This document shows, piece after piece, positions 33,078-40,986 of a DNA stretch of 64,000 nt. A program made the position numbers and the translations under genes. A model generated the notes under the pieces. The model searched no databases. It saw nothing but the letters and a program-made list of their open reading frames with translations, and was not told where the DNA came from. The stretch comes from Corynebacterium lujinxingii (GTDB lineage: Bacteria; Actinomycetota; Actinomycetes; Mycobacteriales; Mycobacteriaceae). Each line of letters opens with the position of its first letter. Position 1 is the first letter of the stretch. The stretch lies in contig NZ_CP061032.1 in the NCBI RefSeq assembly GCF_014490555.1, positions 930,001 through 994,000 of the forward strand. The letters are read 5' to 3'.

Positions 33078-33673
33078 TGCTCACCACGGTCTTGCAGGCG
33101 ATAGGCCTGTTCGCAGCTACCAACATCGACGACATCATCGTGCTCGCCCTCTTCTTCGCGCGAGGGGCAGGCCAGAGCGGCACCACCGCCCGTATTCTGG
33201 CCGGCCAGTACCTCGGATTTGCCGGCATCCTCGTCGCCGCGATCCTTGTGACCGTCGGCGCCGGAGCATTTCTGCCCCCGGCAGCTATTCCATACTTTGG
33301 TCTCATCCCTCTGGGTATCGGCCTCTGGGCCGCATGGGAGGCCTGGCGCGGAGACGATGACGACGATGACGAGGCCAAGGTTGCCGGCAAGAAAGTCGGC
33401 GTGGGGACAGTCGCAGGCGTCACCTTTGCCAACGGTGGCGACAATATCGGCGTCTACACCCCTGTATTCCTCAGCGTGGAACCTCTCACAGTAGTCGCCT
33501 ACTGCGTTATCTTCCTCGTGCTCGTTGCGGTCCTGGTGGCCCTGGCAAAGTTCGTCGCAACCCGCCCCCCGATCGCGGAAGTGCTCGAACGCTTTGAGGA
33601 CATCCTCTTTCCCATCGTTCTCATCGGCCTCGGCATCGTGATCCTCGTCAGCGGCGGAGCCTTCGGGCTCTGA
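33077..33673 (+). CDS. cadD: CadD-family cadmium resistance transporter
   Basis: 198 residues with about five to six membrane helices. The CadD-type signature FAATNIDDIIVLALFFARG (16-34) and GVTFANGGDNIGVYTPVF near 116-133 are repeated acidic motifs likely to bind metal. The run GDDDDDDEAK (about 95-104) is a cytoplasmic acidic loop. The ATG overlaps the cmtR stop by one base. It confers export or sequestration of cadmium in the family. The cassette is common on corynebacterial plasmids and islands, which fits the accessory context here. Confidence 0.9.
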   Translation: MLTTVLQAIGLFAATNIDDIIVLALFFARGAGQSGTTARILAGQYLGFAGILVAAILVTVGAGAFLPPAAIPYFGLIPLGIGLWAAWEAWRGDDDDDDEAKVAGKKVGVGTVAGVTFANGGDNIGVYTPVFLSVEPLTVVAYCVIFLVLVAVLVALAKFVATRPPIAEVLERFEDILFPIVLIGLGIVILVSGGAFGL

Positions 33674-33895
33674 CGTAGCGGCAGCGTTCCAAACGGCCCC
33701 GACCGGGCGCACCCCTCTCGGTTCAGACCCCAACAACTACCCGCAGCCAGTCCTGCGTGATCACAGCAACAAGACCGCTATGAAGCGCTGCAAAAACCGC
33801 GCCACCAGATGAGTACGGAAACTCTTCCGTGGCTCGGTCCGCGCTCATAAACAATCCGCGCTATAACCCGAGCAGGAACGGCGTTCAGACAAAGA

Positions 33896-33932
33896 AAAAT
33901 GACCCCTCCGAACGAACGGAGCGGGTCATTTA
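33896..33932 (-). terminator. Terminator of the tRNA-Arg transcript
   Basis: Inverted repeat AAATGACCC...GGGTCATTT with an inner CTCCG/CGGAG pair. On the minus strand it is followed by ATTTTTCTTTG, a good T-tract. Confidence 0.65.
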
Positions 33933-33968
33933 TGTGTTCGCGGCCGTTTTCCTTCGGCCGGCAGGAGG

Positions 33969-34000
33969 TTTCGTGAAAAGATTGGATTAGTTTCGTGAAA
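33969..34000. repeat. Direct repeats TTTCGTGAAA, 22 bases apart
   Basis: Two exact 10-base copies (33969-33978 and 33991-34000), each nearly self-complementary, lie between the tRNA 3' end and its terminator. Spacing is two helical turns. Confidence 0.45.
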
Positions 34001-34016
34001 CCCCCAAAACAAAGCG

Positions 34017-34090
34017 TGTCCCCGACAGGATTCGAACCTGCGACCTTTGGTACCGGAAACCAATGCTCTAATCCACTGAGCTACGGAGAC
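34017..34090 (-). tRNA. tRNA-Arg (anticodon CCG)
   Basis: A full cloverleaf is visible on the minus strand. The acceptor pairs GTCTCCG with CGGGGAC, with discriminator A. The D-arm is GCTCAGTGGATTAGAGC. The anticodon arm is TTGGT-TTCCGGT-ACCAA, giving anticodon CCG for CGG codons. The T-arm is CAGGTTCGAATCCTG. CCA is not encoded. Its 3' end faces the cadmium cassette, the usual orientation for island insertion at tRNA genes. Confidence 0.95.
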
Positions 34091-34275
34091 AATGCTAATC
34101 AGACTAGCACCCACGACGCGGTGCGATGAAATTGCATGGTGGTTATGTGCCGGTAGCGAATCGGCACGCAACGCTAGGGGATCTCTCAGCTTCACGCCAT
34201 GGTTTTTCAACAGCTGCGCCCCATAATGATTTGTGCGCGCCGCGGGAACGGCGTGACACGGGAAACAATGACAGC

Positions 34276-34309
34276 GAAACGGCCGGCCCCGAAAGGGACC
34301 GGCCGTTTC
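34276..34309. terminator. Terminator of the lut operon
   Basis: The stem GAAACGGCCGG / CCGGCCGTTTC (34276-34286 and 34299-34309) is extended by CCC/GGG around a GAAA loop. It lies 42 bases after the lutC stop. Confidence 0.75.
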
Positions 34310-34351
34310 GTTATGCCGTTACCGGCGCTGGGCAGCACCAGCGGGGGCGGG

Positions 34352-35032
34352 CTACTTCACGACCATGACGATGAGGTCACGTGGGCCGTGCACGCCCTCG
34401 ACGCGCACGAGCTCGATGTCGGAGGTAGCGGACGGGCCAGAAATCATCGTGGCCGGGCGCTCCGGGTCGATGCGGGCGATCATCTCCGGCACGCCGTAGA
34501 CGACGGTGTCGGCACGCACGATGCAGATGTGGCGGTCCGGAACCAGCGACAGGGCGCGGCGGCCGCACACGTCGCCGGACTCCAAGACGATGGAGCCGGT
34601 CTGCGCGGAGGTGACGTGGGAATCGGTCACCACGGCGTCGACGTCGCTGAGCTCGCGCGGATCGGTCGCGTTGTCGTCCGGGCGTGCGGTGCCGGAGAAG
34701 CCGTCGAAGAGCTTCGCGTCCAGGCCCGGTGCGTAGACGACGTCGTTGCACTTGCGGTCGGCCAGGACCTTCAGCAGATCGTCGTGAAGAGTCTGCTCGG
34801 TCGTCTCGACGACGTCAGCCTTGTAGTCCACGAGGCGGTCGATGAGGATCTCGCGCAGCTCGTCGCCCTTGATGTCGGAAGTGGTGCGGTACTCGCGGAC
34901 CACCTCGACGTGCTCGGGAACGTCCGAGAGCTTGTGGGCATCGCGGATGCGCTTGAGAATCTCGCGCTTCGCGTCCTCGTTGCGTGCGTCGCGGGCGGGG
35001 GAGCCGGCAGCGTTACCAATGCGGGTAGTCAT
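34352..35032 (-). CDS. lutC: Lactate utilization protein C (LUD domain)
   Basis: 226 residues with the LUD/YkgG fold: a variable N-terminal helix region, then the core from about 105. The core has DAVVTDSHVTSAQTGSIVLES, a conserved T-A-TGS pattern, then RRALSLVPDRHICIV, and GPSATSDIELVRVEGVHGPRDL at the C-terminus. Together with LutA and LutB it oxidises L-lactate to pyruvate for growth on lactate. The ATG abuts the lutB stop (TAAATG), so the two are coupled. It is last gene of the lldP-lutABC operon, with a terminator after it. Confidence 0.93.
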   Translation of the reverse strand: MTTRIGNAAGSPARDARNEDAKREILKRIRDAHKLSDVPEHVEVVREYRTTSDIKGDELREILIDRLVDYKADVVETTEQTLHDDLLKVLADRKCNDVVYAPGLDAKLFDGFSGTARPDDNATDPRELSDVDAVVTDSHVTSAQTGSIVLESGDVCGRRALSLVPDRHICIVRADTVVYGVPEMIARIDPERPATMISGPSATSDIELVRVEGVHGPRDLIVMVVK

Positions 35033-36583
35033 TTACTTCTCCTCCTCGAAACGCTCGCCGGTGACGTTCTGGCCCTCCGGAACACCTTGCTTGCGTGCGT
35101 CGGCAAGCAGGTTCTTCGCCTCGTCGGTCTCCCACCACTCGCGGAAGGTCTTCTTCGGCGGGACCGCGACATCGCGGAACTCCGTCCAACCGGAAATTGG
35201 CGGCGGCATGGTCTCGATCGTGCCGTTAAAGCCGCCGAGAATGCGGCCCAGCGTCGCCAGGCGGACGACGCGGTTCCACGCTCCACTGTTGCCCCAAACC
35301 TTGGACAGGGCACCGAATGAGGCGCGCTCGATGTAGCTCGGCTCATTCTTCGCCTTCTGGTAGCGCAGCTCCAGCAAGATGTCGGTGATCGGGATCTTCA
35401 CCGGGCAGACCTCGTTGCAACGACCGCACAGGGAAGACGCGAACGGCAGGGAGCCGTTCGGGTCATCGCTGGAGTCGATGCCGGTGAGCTGCGGCGACAG
35501 GATGGCACCGATCGGGCCCGGGTAGGTCGAACCGTAGGAGTGACCACCGGCACGCTCGTAGACCGGGCACACGTTCAGGCAGGCGGAGCAGCGGATGCAC
35601 TTGAGCGCCTCGCGGCCGATCTCGTTGGACATTGCCGCGGTACGGCCGTTGTCCAGAAGAACAATGTGGAAGTTCTGCGGGCCGTCGCCCTCGGTCACAC
35701 CGGACCACAGGGACGTGTACGGGTTCATGCGCTCACCGGTGGAGGAGCGCGGCAGCAGCTGCAGGAAGACACCGAGGTCCTCGAAGTTCGGCAGCAGCTT
35801 CTCAATGCCCATCACGGTGATGAGCGTCTCCGGCAGGGTCAGGCACATACGGCCGTTGCCCTCGGACTCGACGATGGAGACGGTGCCGGTGTCGGCGCAA
35901 CCGAAGTTGGCGCCGGAGATAGCGACCTTGGCTTCCATGAACTGCTGGCGCAGGTACTGGCGCGCGGCCTCGGCAAGCTCTGCAGGCTCCTGCGTCAGTG
36001 TCTCGTCGGTGTTCGGCATCTTCGCGGTGAAGATATCGCGGATCTCCGCGCGGTTGCGGTGGATCGCCGGGACGAGAATGTGGGAGGGGAAGTCCTCGCC
36101 GAGCTGCACGATGAGCTCAGCTAAGTCAGTCTCCTGCGCGAAGACGCCGGCCTTTTCCAGCTCCTCGTTCAGCGCGATCTCTTGGGTGGCCATGGACTTG
36201 ATCTTGACGACCTTGTCCTCGCCAGTTGCCTTCACCAGATCCTGGATGATCTCGTTGGCTTCCTTGGAGTCGCGTGCCCAGTGGACGTGGCCGCCGCGCT
36301 TGGTCACGTTCTCCTCGAACTGCTCGAGCAGCTCCGGCATACGTGCCGCAACGTCGCGCTTGATCGTGGAGCCCGCTTCGCGCAGCTGCTGCCAGTCGTC
36401 CAGCTCGTCGACGACTGCCTGACGCTTCACACGAATGGTCGTGGTTGCGTACTGGTAGTTGCGGCGCTTGGTGACGTCGTTTAGCTCGTGGTGCGCAGCC
36501 TTCTGGAACTTCTCTTTGCCGCGCAGGTGGGACGGGCCGTTGGCAAACGGCGGCATCGTGGGTTGACCGAGTGCAACCTTCAC
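35033..36583 (-). CDS. lutB: Lactate utilization iron-sulfur protein B
   Basis: 516 residues. An N-terminal LUD-like domain (about 60-310, including SGANFGCADTGTVSIVESEGN) precedes a ferredoxin-type region. Two 4Fe-4S Cys sets are present: CIRCSACLNVCP and CGRCNEVCPVKIP. A DUF3390-like tail follows. It passes electrons in LutABC-dependent lactate oxidation. The start ATG overlaps the lutA stop by four bases (ATGA). Length is somewhat above the B. subtilis LutB size, the surplus lying at both ends. Confidence 0.93.
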   Translation of the reverse strand: MKVALGQPTMPPFANGPSHLRGKEKFQKAAHHELNDVTKRRNYQYATTTIRVKRQAVVDELDDWQQLREAGSTIKRDVAARMPELLEQFEENVTKRGGHVHWARDSKEANEIIQDLVKATGEDKVVKIKSMATQEIALNEELEKAGVFAQETDLAELIVQLGEDFPSHILVPAIHRNRAEIRDIFTAKMPNTDETLTQEPAELAEAARQYLRQQFMEAKVAISGANFGCADTGTVSIVESEGNGRMCLTLPETLITVMGIEKLLPNFEDLGVFLQLLPRSSTGERMNPYTSLWSGVTEGDGPQNFHIVLLDNGRTAAMSNEIGREALKCIRCSACLNVCPVYERAGGHSYGSTYPGPIGAILSPQLTGIDSSDDPNGSLPFASSLCGRCNEVCPVKIPITDILLELRYQKAKNEPSYIERASFGALSKVWGNSGAWNRVVRLATLGRILGGFNGTIETMPPPISGWTEFRDVAVPPKKTFREWWETDEAKNLLADARKQGVPEGQNVTGERFEEEK

Positions 36584-37365
36584 AGCATCTTCTCCTTCGT
36601 GTACGCAGCGGACGTCGGAGTCAGCGGGTTCTCCTTGGTGGAGGCAAGGATCTCAGCCATGTGCACGGCACGGATGCCCTGGCGCTGGCGGGAGAGCGCA
36701 CCGCCGATGTTCATCAGGCAGGAGGAGTCACCGGCGGTGACGTACTCGGCCTGGGTCTCCTTGATGTGGCGAACCTTGTCGGAAACCATGGCGGAGGAGA
36801 CCTCCGGCATCTTCACGGAGAACGTGCCGCCGAAGCCACAGCACTCCTCGGAGTTCGGCAGATCCACCAGTTCCAGGCCCTCGACGTGGCGCAGCAGCTC
36901 GGTCGGACGGTCGCCGACCTTGAGGAAGCGCAGCGAGTGGCAGGAGGAGTGGTAGGTCACGCGGTGCGGGAAGAACGCACCGACGTCGTAGGTGCCTGCG
37001 ACATCGACAATGAACTCGGAGAGGTCGTAGGTCTTCTTGGACGCGATCTTTGCGCCGTCGACAAGAGCCTTGGAGCCGAAACGCTCCGCCAGCTCGACGT
37101 GCTGCTCGCGCACGGCACCTGCGCAGGAGCCGGAGGGAGCCACGACGTAGTCGATCGACGGATCAGCGAATGCGTCGACGTAGGTCTCAATGATGGGAAC
37201 GGCCTGCTCCTTGTAGCCAGTGTTGACGTGCATCTGGCCGCAGCAGGTCTGCTGTTCGGGGAAGACAACCTCGTAGCCCAGGCGGGAAAGCACAATGGCC
37301 GAAGCCTTGTGTGCGTCGGGGAAGAGGGCGTCACCGATACAAGTAGAGAACAGAGCTACTCGCAT
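36580..37365 (-). CDS. lutA: Lactate utilization protein A (CCG-domain)
   Basis: 261 residues with two CCG domains, TCCGQMHVNTG near 41-51 and ECCGFGGTFSVK near 180-190, typical of heterodisulfide-reductase-like iron-sulfur subunits. SCAGAV and SSCHSLRFL add further cysteines. It works with LutB and LutC in lactate oxidation. It begins about 90 bases after lldP, past a hairpin that may reduce read-through. The start ATG at 37365 has AGGAG-like bases (TAGGAGCCCCGATAA) upstream. Confidence 0.93.
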   Translation of the reverse strand: MRVALFSTCIGDALFPDAHKASAIVLSRLGYEVVFPEQQTCCGQMHVNTGYKEQAVPIIETYVDAFADPSIDYVVAPSGSCAGAVREQHVELAERFGSKALVDGAKIASKKTYDLSEFIVDVAGTYDVGAFFPHRVTYHSSCHSLRFLKVGDRPTELLRHVEGLELVDLPNSEECCGFGGTFSVKMPEVSSAMVSDKVRHIKETQAEYVTAGDSSCLMNIGGALSRQRQGIRAVHMAEILASTKENPLTPTSAAYTKEKML

Positions 37366-37410
37366 TTATCGGGGCTCCTATCGTGGAAAATCTCTGGAAA
37401 AATGACGAAA

Positions 37411-37438
37411 CTCCCGAGCCCGCCTGGGCTTCGGGAGC
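37411..37438 (-). terminator. Hairpin between lldP and lutA (attenuator)
   Basis: The stem CTCCCGA / TCGGGAG extends into GCCC/GGGC with one bulge. On the operon strand it is followed by TTTCGTCATTTTTCC. This looks like a partial terminator that would make lutABC less abundant than lldP. Confidence 0.6.
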
Positions 37439-37458
37439 TCCGTAAAAAAACAGTGCAG

Positions 37459-39147
37459 TTACGGAACCACCGGAGCCAAAGCGCTCAAGACGTTCGACTG
37501 CAAGAAGACTATCACGCACACGGCGAGGAGGAAGCCGAAGGACCAGCCCACAACCTTCTTGAAGAGTTCGGACTCCTTGCCCTCCATATTGACCGCGGTT
37601 GCGGCGATGGCGAGCGACTGTGGCGAGATCATCTTGCCGACGACACCACCAGTGGTGTTCGCCGCGAGCATGAGATCCGGGTTGAGGCCCAGGTTGTGCG
37701 CGGCGGTGACCTGAAGATTGGCGAACAGCGCGTTAGCGGACGTGTCGGATCCGGTGACTGCTACACCGACCCAGCCGAGCATCGGCGCGAAGAATGCGAA
37801 CGCCGGGCCGAGGTTGGCGAAGAACTCGCCGATGGTCACGGTCTGGCCGGAGTAGTTCATCACGTAGGCCAGTGCGAGCACGAGCACGATGGTCAGGGCG
37901 GACCAACGCATCTTCCACACGGTGTCGGTGAACTCCTTGCCCACCTGGCCCCAGGTGAGGCTGTAGCGGCCGTTCTCGTTGAACACCATGTACGCGATGG
38001 AGACGATGAGCGCGGAGATGACCAGCAGGGTGCCTGGGTTGTTGATCCAGGCGAAGGTGTAGTCGCTGTTGACTGCCTCGCCGGCGGCGTCGTAAAGCTT
38101 GCCGTCCAGACCCGGCCACGGGAAAGTCAGCTTGAAGGACTTGAGCCACTCCGGAATCGTGGTGCCCAGGTTTGCGATACCAAAGACAAGGACAACGACT
38201 GCGTAGGGCATCAGCGCCATCCAGATGCGGCTTCCGGTAAGCCGGCCCGATTCCGCATCGGCGGCTTCGCCCGCGTACGGCTCGAGGCCCAGGCGCTCAC
38301 GCATCTCGTGGACGCCACGCGGCTGCCAGAAGTGCAGGAGGACGAACGCGGCGCCGAGCGCGACGATGCAGGCAATGACGTCGGTGAGCTGATATGCGAA
38401 GTGGTTGGAGGTCCACCATTGCGCTATAGCGAAGGACAGGCCGATGACGCCGGCGGCGGGTGCTGTTTCGCGAACGCCGCGCCAGCCGTCGATAAGCAAG
38501 GCGATGATGAACGGCACGAAGAATGCCAGCAACGGGGTCTGGTGGCCCACAATCGCAGCGATGTTCTCGGTCTGCTCCAAGGTTCGGCCGCCCACGTCGC
38601 CGGCAGTGGTAATCGGAATGGCTACAGCACCGAACGCCACTGGGGCGGTGTTCGCGATAAGGACAACTGTCGCGGCCTTCAACGGCGGAATACCCAGGGC
38701 GAGGATCATCGTCGCGGTAATTGCAACCGGTGCACCGAAGCCGGCGAGGGCCTCAAGGAGGCCGCCGAAGCAGAACGCGATGAGCATCGCCTGGATGCGC
38801 ACGTCGCCGTTGCCCATTTTGTCGAAGACCAGGCGCAGGTCCTCGAAGCGACCGGAGGCGACCGTGATCTGGTAGAACCAGATCGCTGTCAGGATGACGA
38901 AGACAATGGGGAACAGGCCGAACAGGCCGCCGCGGAATGCCGAAGAAATCGCCATTGCGGTTGGCATGTTGAAGCCGAGGATCGCGATCAAAATTGCCAC
39001 AACCAACGCAACTGCGCCGGAAGTGTGGGCGCGGGCCTTGAAGCCCAGCAGCATGATGAAGAAGGTTAACAGCGGCAGTGTTGAAACCAGCGCCGACAGC
39101 CCCGTGCTGCCACCGACAGCGTCGGTGACGACTTGGAATTGGTCCAT
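37459..39147 (-). CDS. lldP: L-lactate permease
   Basis: 562 residues, the usual length for LctP/LldP permeases, with about 12-14 membrane helices. Family motifs are FGGLLEALAGFGAPVAITATM near 127-147, and PMLGWVGVAVTGSDTSANALF with the following NLQVTAAHNLGL near the C-terminal third. It imports lactate with protons and feeds the LutABC enzymes encoded just downstream. It is the first gene of the leftward operon, divergent from argS, with possible GntR- and GlxR-type sites upstream. Confidence 0.93.
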   Translation of the reverse strand: MDQFQVVTDAVGGSTGLSALVSTLPLLTFFIMLLGFKARAHTSGAVALVVAILIAILGFNMPTAMAISSAFRGGLFGLFPIVFVILTAIWFYQITVASGRFEDLRLVFDKMGNGDVRIQAMLIAFCFGGLLEALAGFGAPVAITATMILALGIPPLKAATVVLIANTAPVAFGAVAIPITTAGDVGGRTLEQTENIAAIVGHQTPLLAFFVPFIIALLIDGWRGVRETAPAAGVIGLSFAIAQWWTSNHFAYQLTDVIACIVALGAAFVLLHFWQPRGVHEMRERLGLEPYAGEAADAESGRLTGSRIWMALMPYAVVVLVFGIANLGTTIPEWLKSFKLTFPWPGLDGKLYDAAGEAVNSDYTFAWINNPGTLLVISALIVSIAYMVFNENGRYSLTWGQVGKEFTDTVWKMRWSALTIVLVLALAYVMNYSGQTVTIGEFFANLGPAFAFFAPMLGWVGVAVTGSDTSANALFANLQVTAAHNLGLNPDLMLAANTTGGVVGKMISPQSLAIAATAVNMEGKESELFKKVVGWSFGFLLAVCVIVFLQSNVLSALAPVVP

Positions 39148-39235
39148 AGGAGTGCTCTTTCGAGTCAGGGAGGGACAATGACTGGACTAAATATGCCATC
39201 TACACCCTGAAAGTGACGAATGGAGGGGGAGCAGT

Positions 39236-39255
39236 TTGGTGTGACCTAATCCACT
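39236..39255. promoter_or_regulatory. Candidate LldR/GntR and GlxR operator upstream of lldP
   Basis: TTGGT GTG ACCTAA (39236-39249) is an imperfect dyad of GntR/LldR type. Overlapping it, 39240-39255 reads TGTGACCTAATCCACT, matching the GlxR consensus TGTGA-N2-TA-N2-TCACA at 10 of 12 fixed bases. Both regulators control lactate genes in C. glutamicum; the site here is inferred. Confidence 0.4.
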
Positions 39256-39298
39256 TATAGTGGTAGCAGCGGTATACCGGAAGATTGGGACGAGCTGC

Positions 39299-39333
39299 TT
39301 GCCGTGTCGGCGGGTGATTTAGACTTGTGCCCC
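39299..39333 (+). promoter_or_regulatory. argS promoter, probably leaderless
   Basis: TTGCCG (39299-39304) and TAGACT (39320-39325) are 15 bases apart; the ATG at 39334 lies 8 bases past the -10. No ribosome site is visible. Confidence 0.4.
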
Positions 39334-40986
39334 ATGACGCCAGCTGAACTCGCAACCACCGTGAAAGAAGCCGCATCGCGCGTGCTCGCAGCCCATGATC
39401 TCGATGCCTCCGTCGTGCCCGACACCGTGACTGTGGAACGGCCGCGCAACCCGGAGCACGGCGACTACGCCACAAACATCGCCCTGCAAGTGGCGAAGAA
39501 AGCCGGCACCAATCCGCGCGATCTTGCAGGCTGGCTTGCCGACGACCTCTCGTCCGACCCCGCCATCGATGCAGCCGAGGTCGCAGGCCCCGGCTTTATC
39601 AATCTGCGCCTGGCTGCCGGTGCGCAGGGCCAGCTGGTTGCGAAGGTACTAAGTGAAGCTGAGGCTTTCGGTCACTCCGAGCTCTACAAGGGAGAAAAGG
39701 TCAACCTCGAGTTCGTCTCAGCCAACCCAACCGGCCCGATCCACTTGGGCGGCACCCGGTGGGCCGCGGTGGGCGACTCGCTCGGCCGCGTACTTGAAGC
39801 CGCTGGCGCCGAGGTGACCCGCGAGTACTACTTTAACGACCACGGCGGGCAGATCGACCGCTTCTCCCGTTCCCTGGTGGCTGCGGCCAAGGGCGACCCG
39901 ACACCCGAGGACGGCTACGGAGGCGACTACATCCGCGAGATCGCGCAGGCGGTCGTCGATAAGCACCCGAATGCTCTCGAGGGTTCGGACGCCGAGGTGC
40001 AGGAGACCTTCCGCGCGGCGGGGGTGGAGATGATGTTCGAGCAGATTAAGGCGTCGCTGCACGAATTCGGCGTGGATTTCGACGTGTACTTCCACGAGAA
40101 TTCGCTGTTTGAATCGGGCGCGGTGGACAAGGCGATTGCCACGCTGAAGGACAACGGCAACCTGTACGAGGCGGATAACGCCTGGTGGCTGCGCTCGTCG
40201 GACTTCGGCGACGACAAGGACCGCGTAGTGATCAAGTCGGACGGTGACGCCGCCTACATCGCCGGCGATATCGCGTACGTGGCCGACAAGTTCGACCGCG
40301 GCCACACGCTGGCGATCTACATGCTCGGCGCCGACCACCACGGCTACATTGCACGCTTGAAGGCTGCTGCGCAGGCGCTGGGCTACAACGGCGACGCAGT
40401 CGAGGTGCTCATCGGCCAAATGGTCAACCTGGTGCGCGACGGCAAGGCCGTAAAGATGTCCAAGCGCGCCGGCACCGTGATCACGCTGGAAGACCTTGTC
40501 GACGCGATTGGTGTCGACGGCGCCCGCTACTCGCTCGTACGCTCCTCGGTGGACTCCTCGCTGGATATCGACCTGGACCTGTGGACGAAGCAGTCCTCCG
40601 ACAACCCCGTCTACTACGTGCAGTACGGCCATGCCCGCCTGTGCTCGATCGAGCGCAAGGCAAACGAGGCCGGGGTCTCCTACGAGGACCCGGATCTGTC
40701 GCTGCTGTCCCACGACAAAGAAGGCGATTTGATCCGCACCATCGGCGAATTCCCGGCTGTGGTGCGCGCCGCCGCGGAGCTGCGCGAGCCGCACCGCATT
40801 GCCCGCTATACCGAGGAGCTGGCCTCCGCCTTCCACAAGTTCTACGACTCGTGCCAGATCCTGCCGAAGGCCGGCGACGAGGCTGAGCCAGTGCACACTG
40901 CGCGTCTCGCGCTGGCCATGGCGACGCGCCAGGTCATCGCCAACGCCCTGCACCTGATCGGCGTGAGCGCACCGGAGCGGATGTAA
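39334..40986 (+). CDS. argS: Arginyl-tRNA synthetase
   Basis: 550 residues, class I synthetase charging tRNA-Arg. An N-terminal Add-1 domain (1-115) is followed by SANPTGPIHLGG (HIGH-like signature) near 130-141 and VKMSKRAG (KMSKS-like) near 373. The C-terminal helical anticodon-binding (DALR) domain follows. The ATG at 39334 (MTPAELA) matches the family N-terminus better than the GTG 30 bases upstream. The lysA start follows the stop directly (TAAATG). The argS-lysA operon is the known corynebacterial arrangement and links arginine and lysine supply. Confidence 0.97.
   Translation: MTPAELATTVKEAASRVLAAHDLDASVVPDTVTVERPRNPEHGDYATNIALQVAKKAGTNPRDLAGWLADDLSSDPAIDAAEVAGPGFINLRLAAGAQGQLVAKVLSEAEAFGHSELYKGEKVNLEFVSANPTGPIHLGGTRWAAVGDSLGRVLEAAGAEVTREYYFNDHGGQIDRFSRSLVAAAKGDPTPEDGYGGDYIREIAQAVVDKHPNALEGSDAEVQETFRAAGVEMMFEQIKASLHEFGVDFDVYFHENSLFESGAVDKAIATLKDNGNLYEADNAWWLRSSDFGDDKDRVVIKSDGDAAYIAGDIAYVADKFDRGHTLAIYMLGADHHGYIARLKAAAQALGYNGDAVEVLIGQMVNLVRDGKAVKMSKRAGTVITLEDLVDAIGVDGARYSLVRSSVDSSLDIDLDLWTKQSSDNPVYYVQYGHARLCSIERKANEAGVSYEDPDLSLLSHDKEGDLIRTIGEFPAVVRAAAELREPHRIARYTEELASAFHKFYDSCQILPKAGDEAEPVHTARLALAMATRQVIANALHLIGVSAPERM

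Larger units (their letters stand above)
33674..34016. other. Gene-free stretch between cadD and tRNA-Arg
   Basis: No open frame with a ribosome site is seen. It contains the tRNA terminator (33896-33932) and two TTTCGTGAAA repeats at 33969-33978 and 33991-34000. It may include the junction of the cadmium cassette. Confidence 0.45.
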
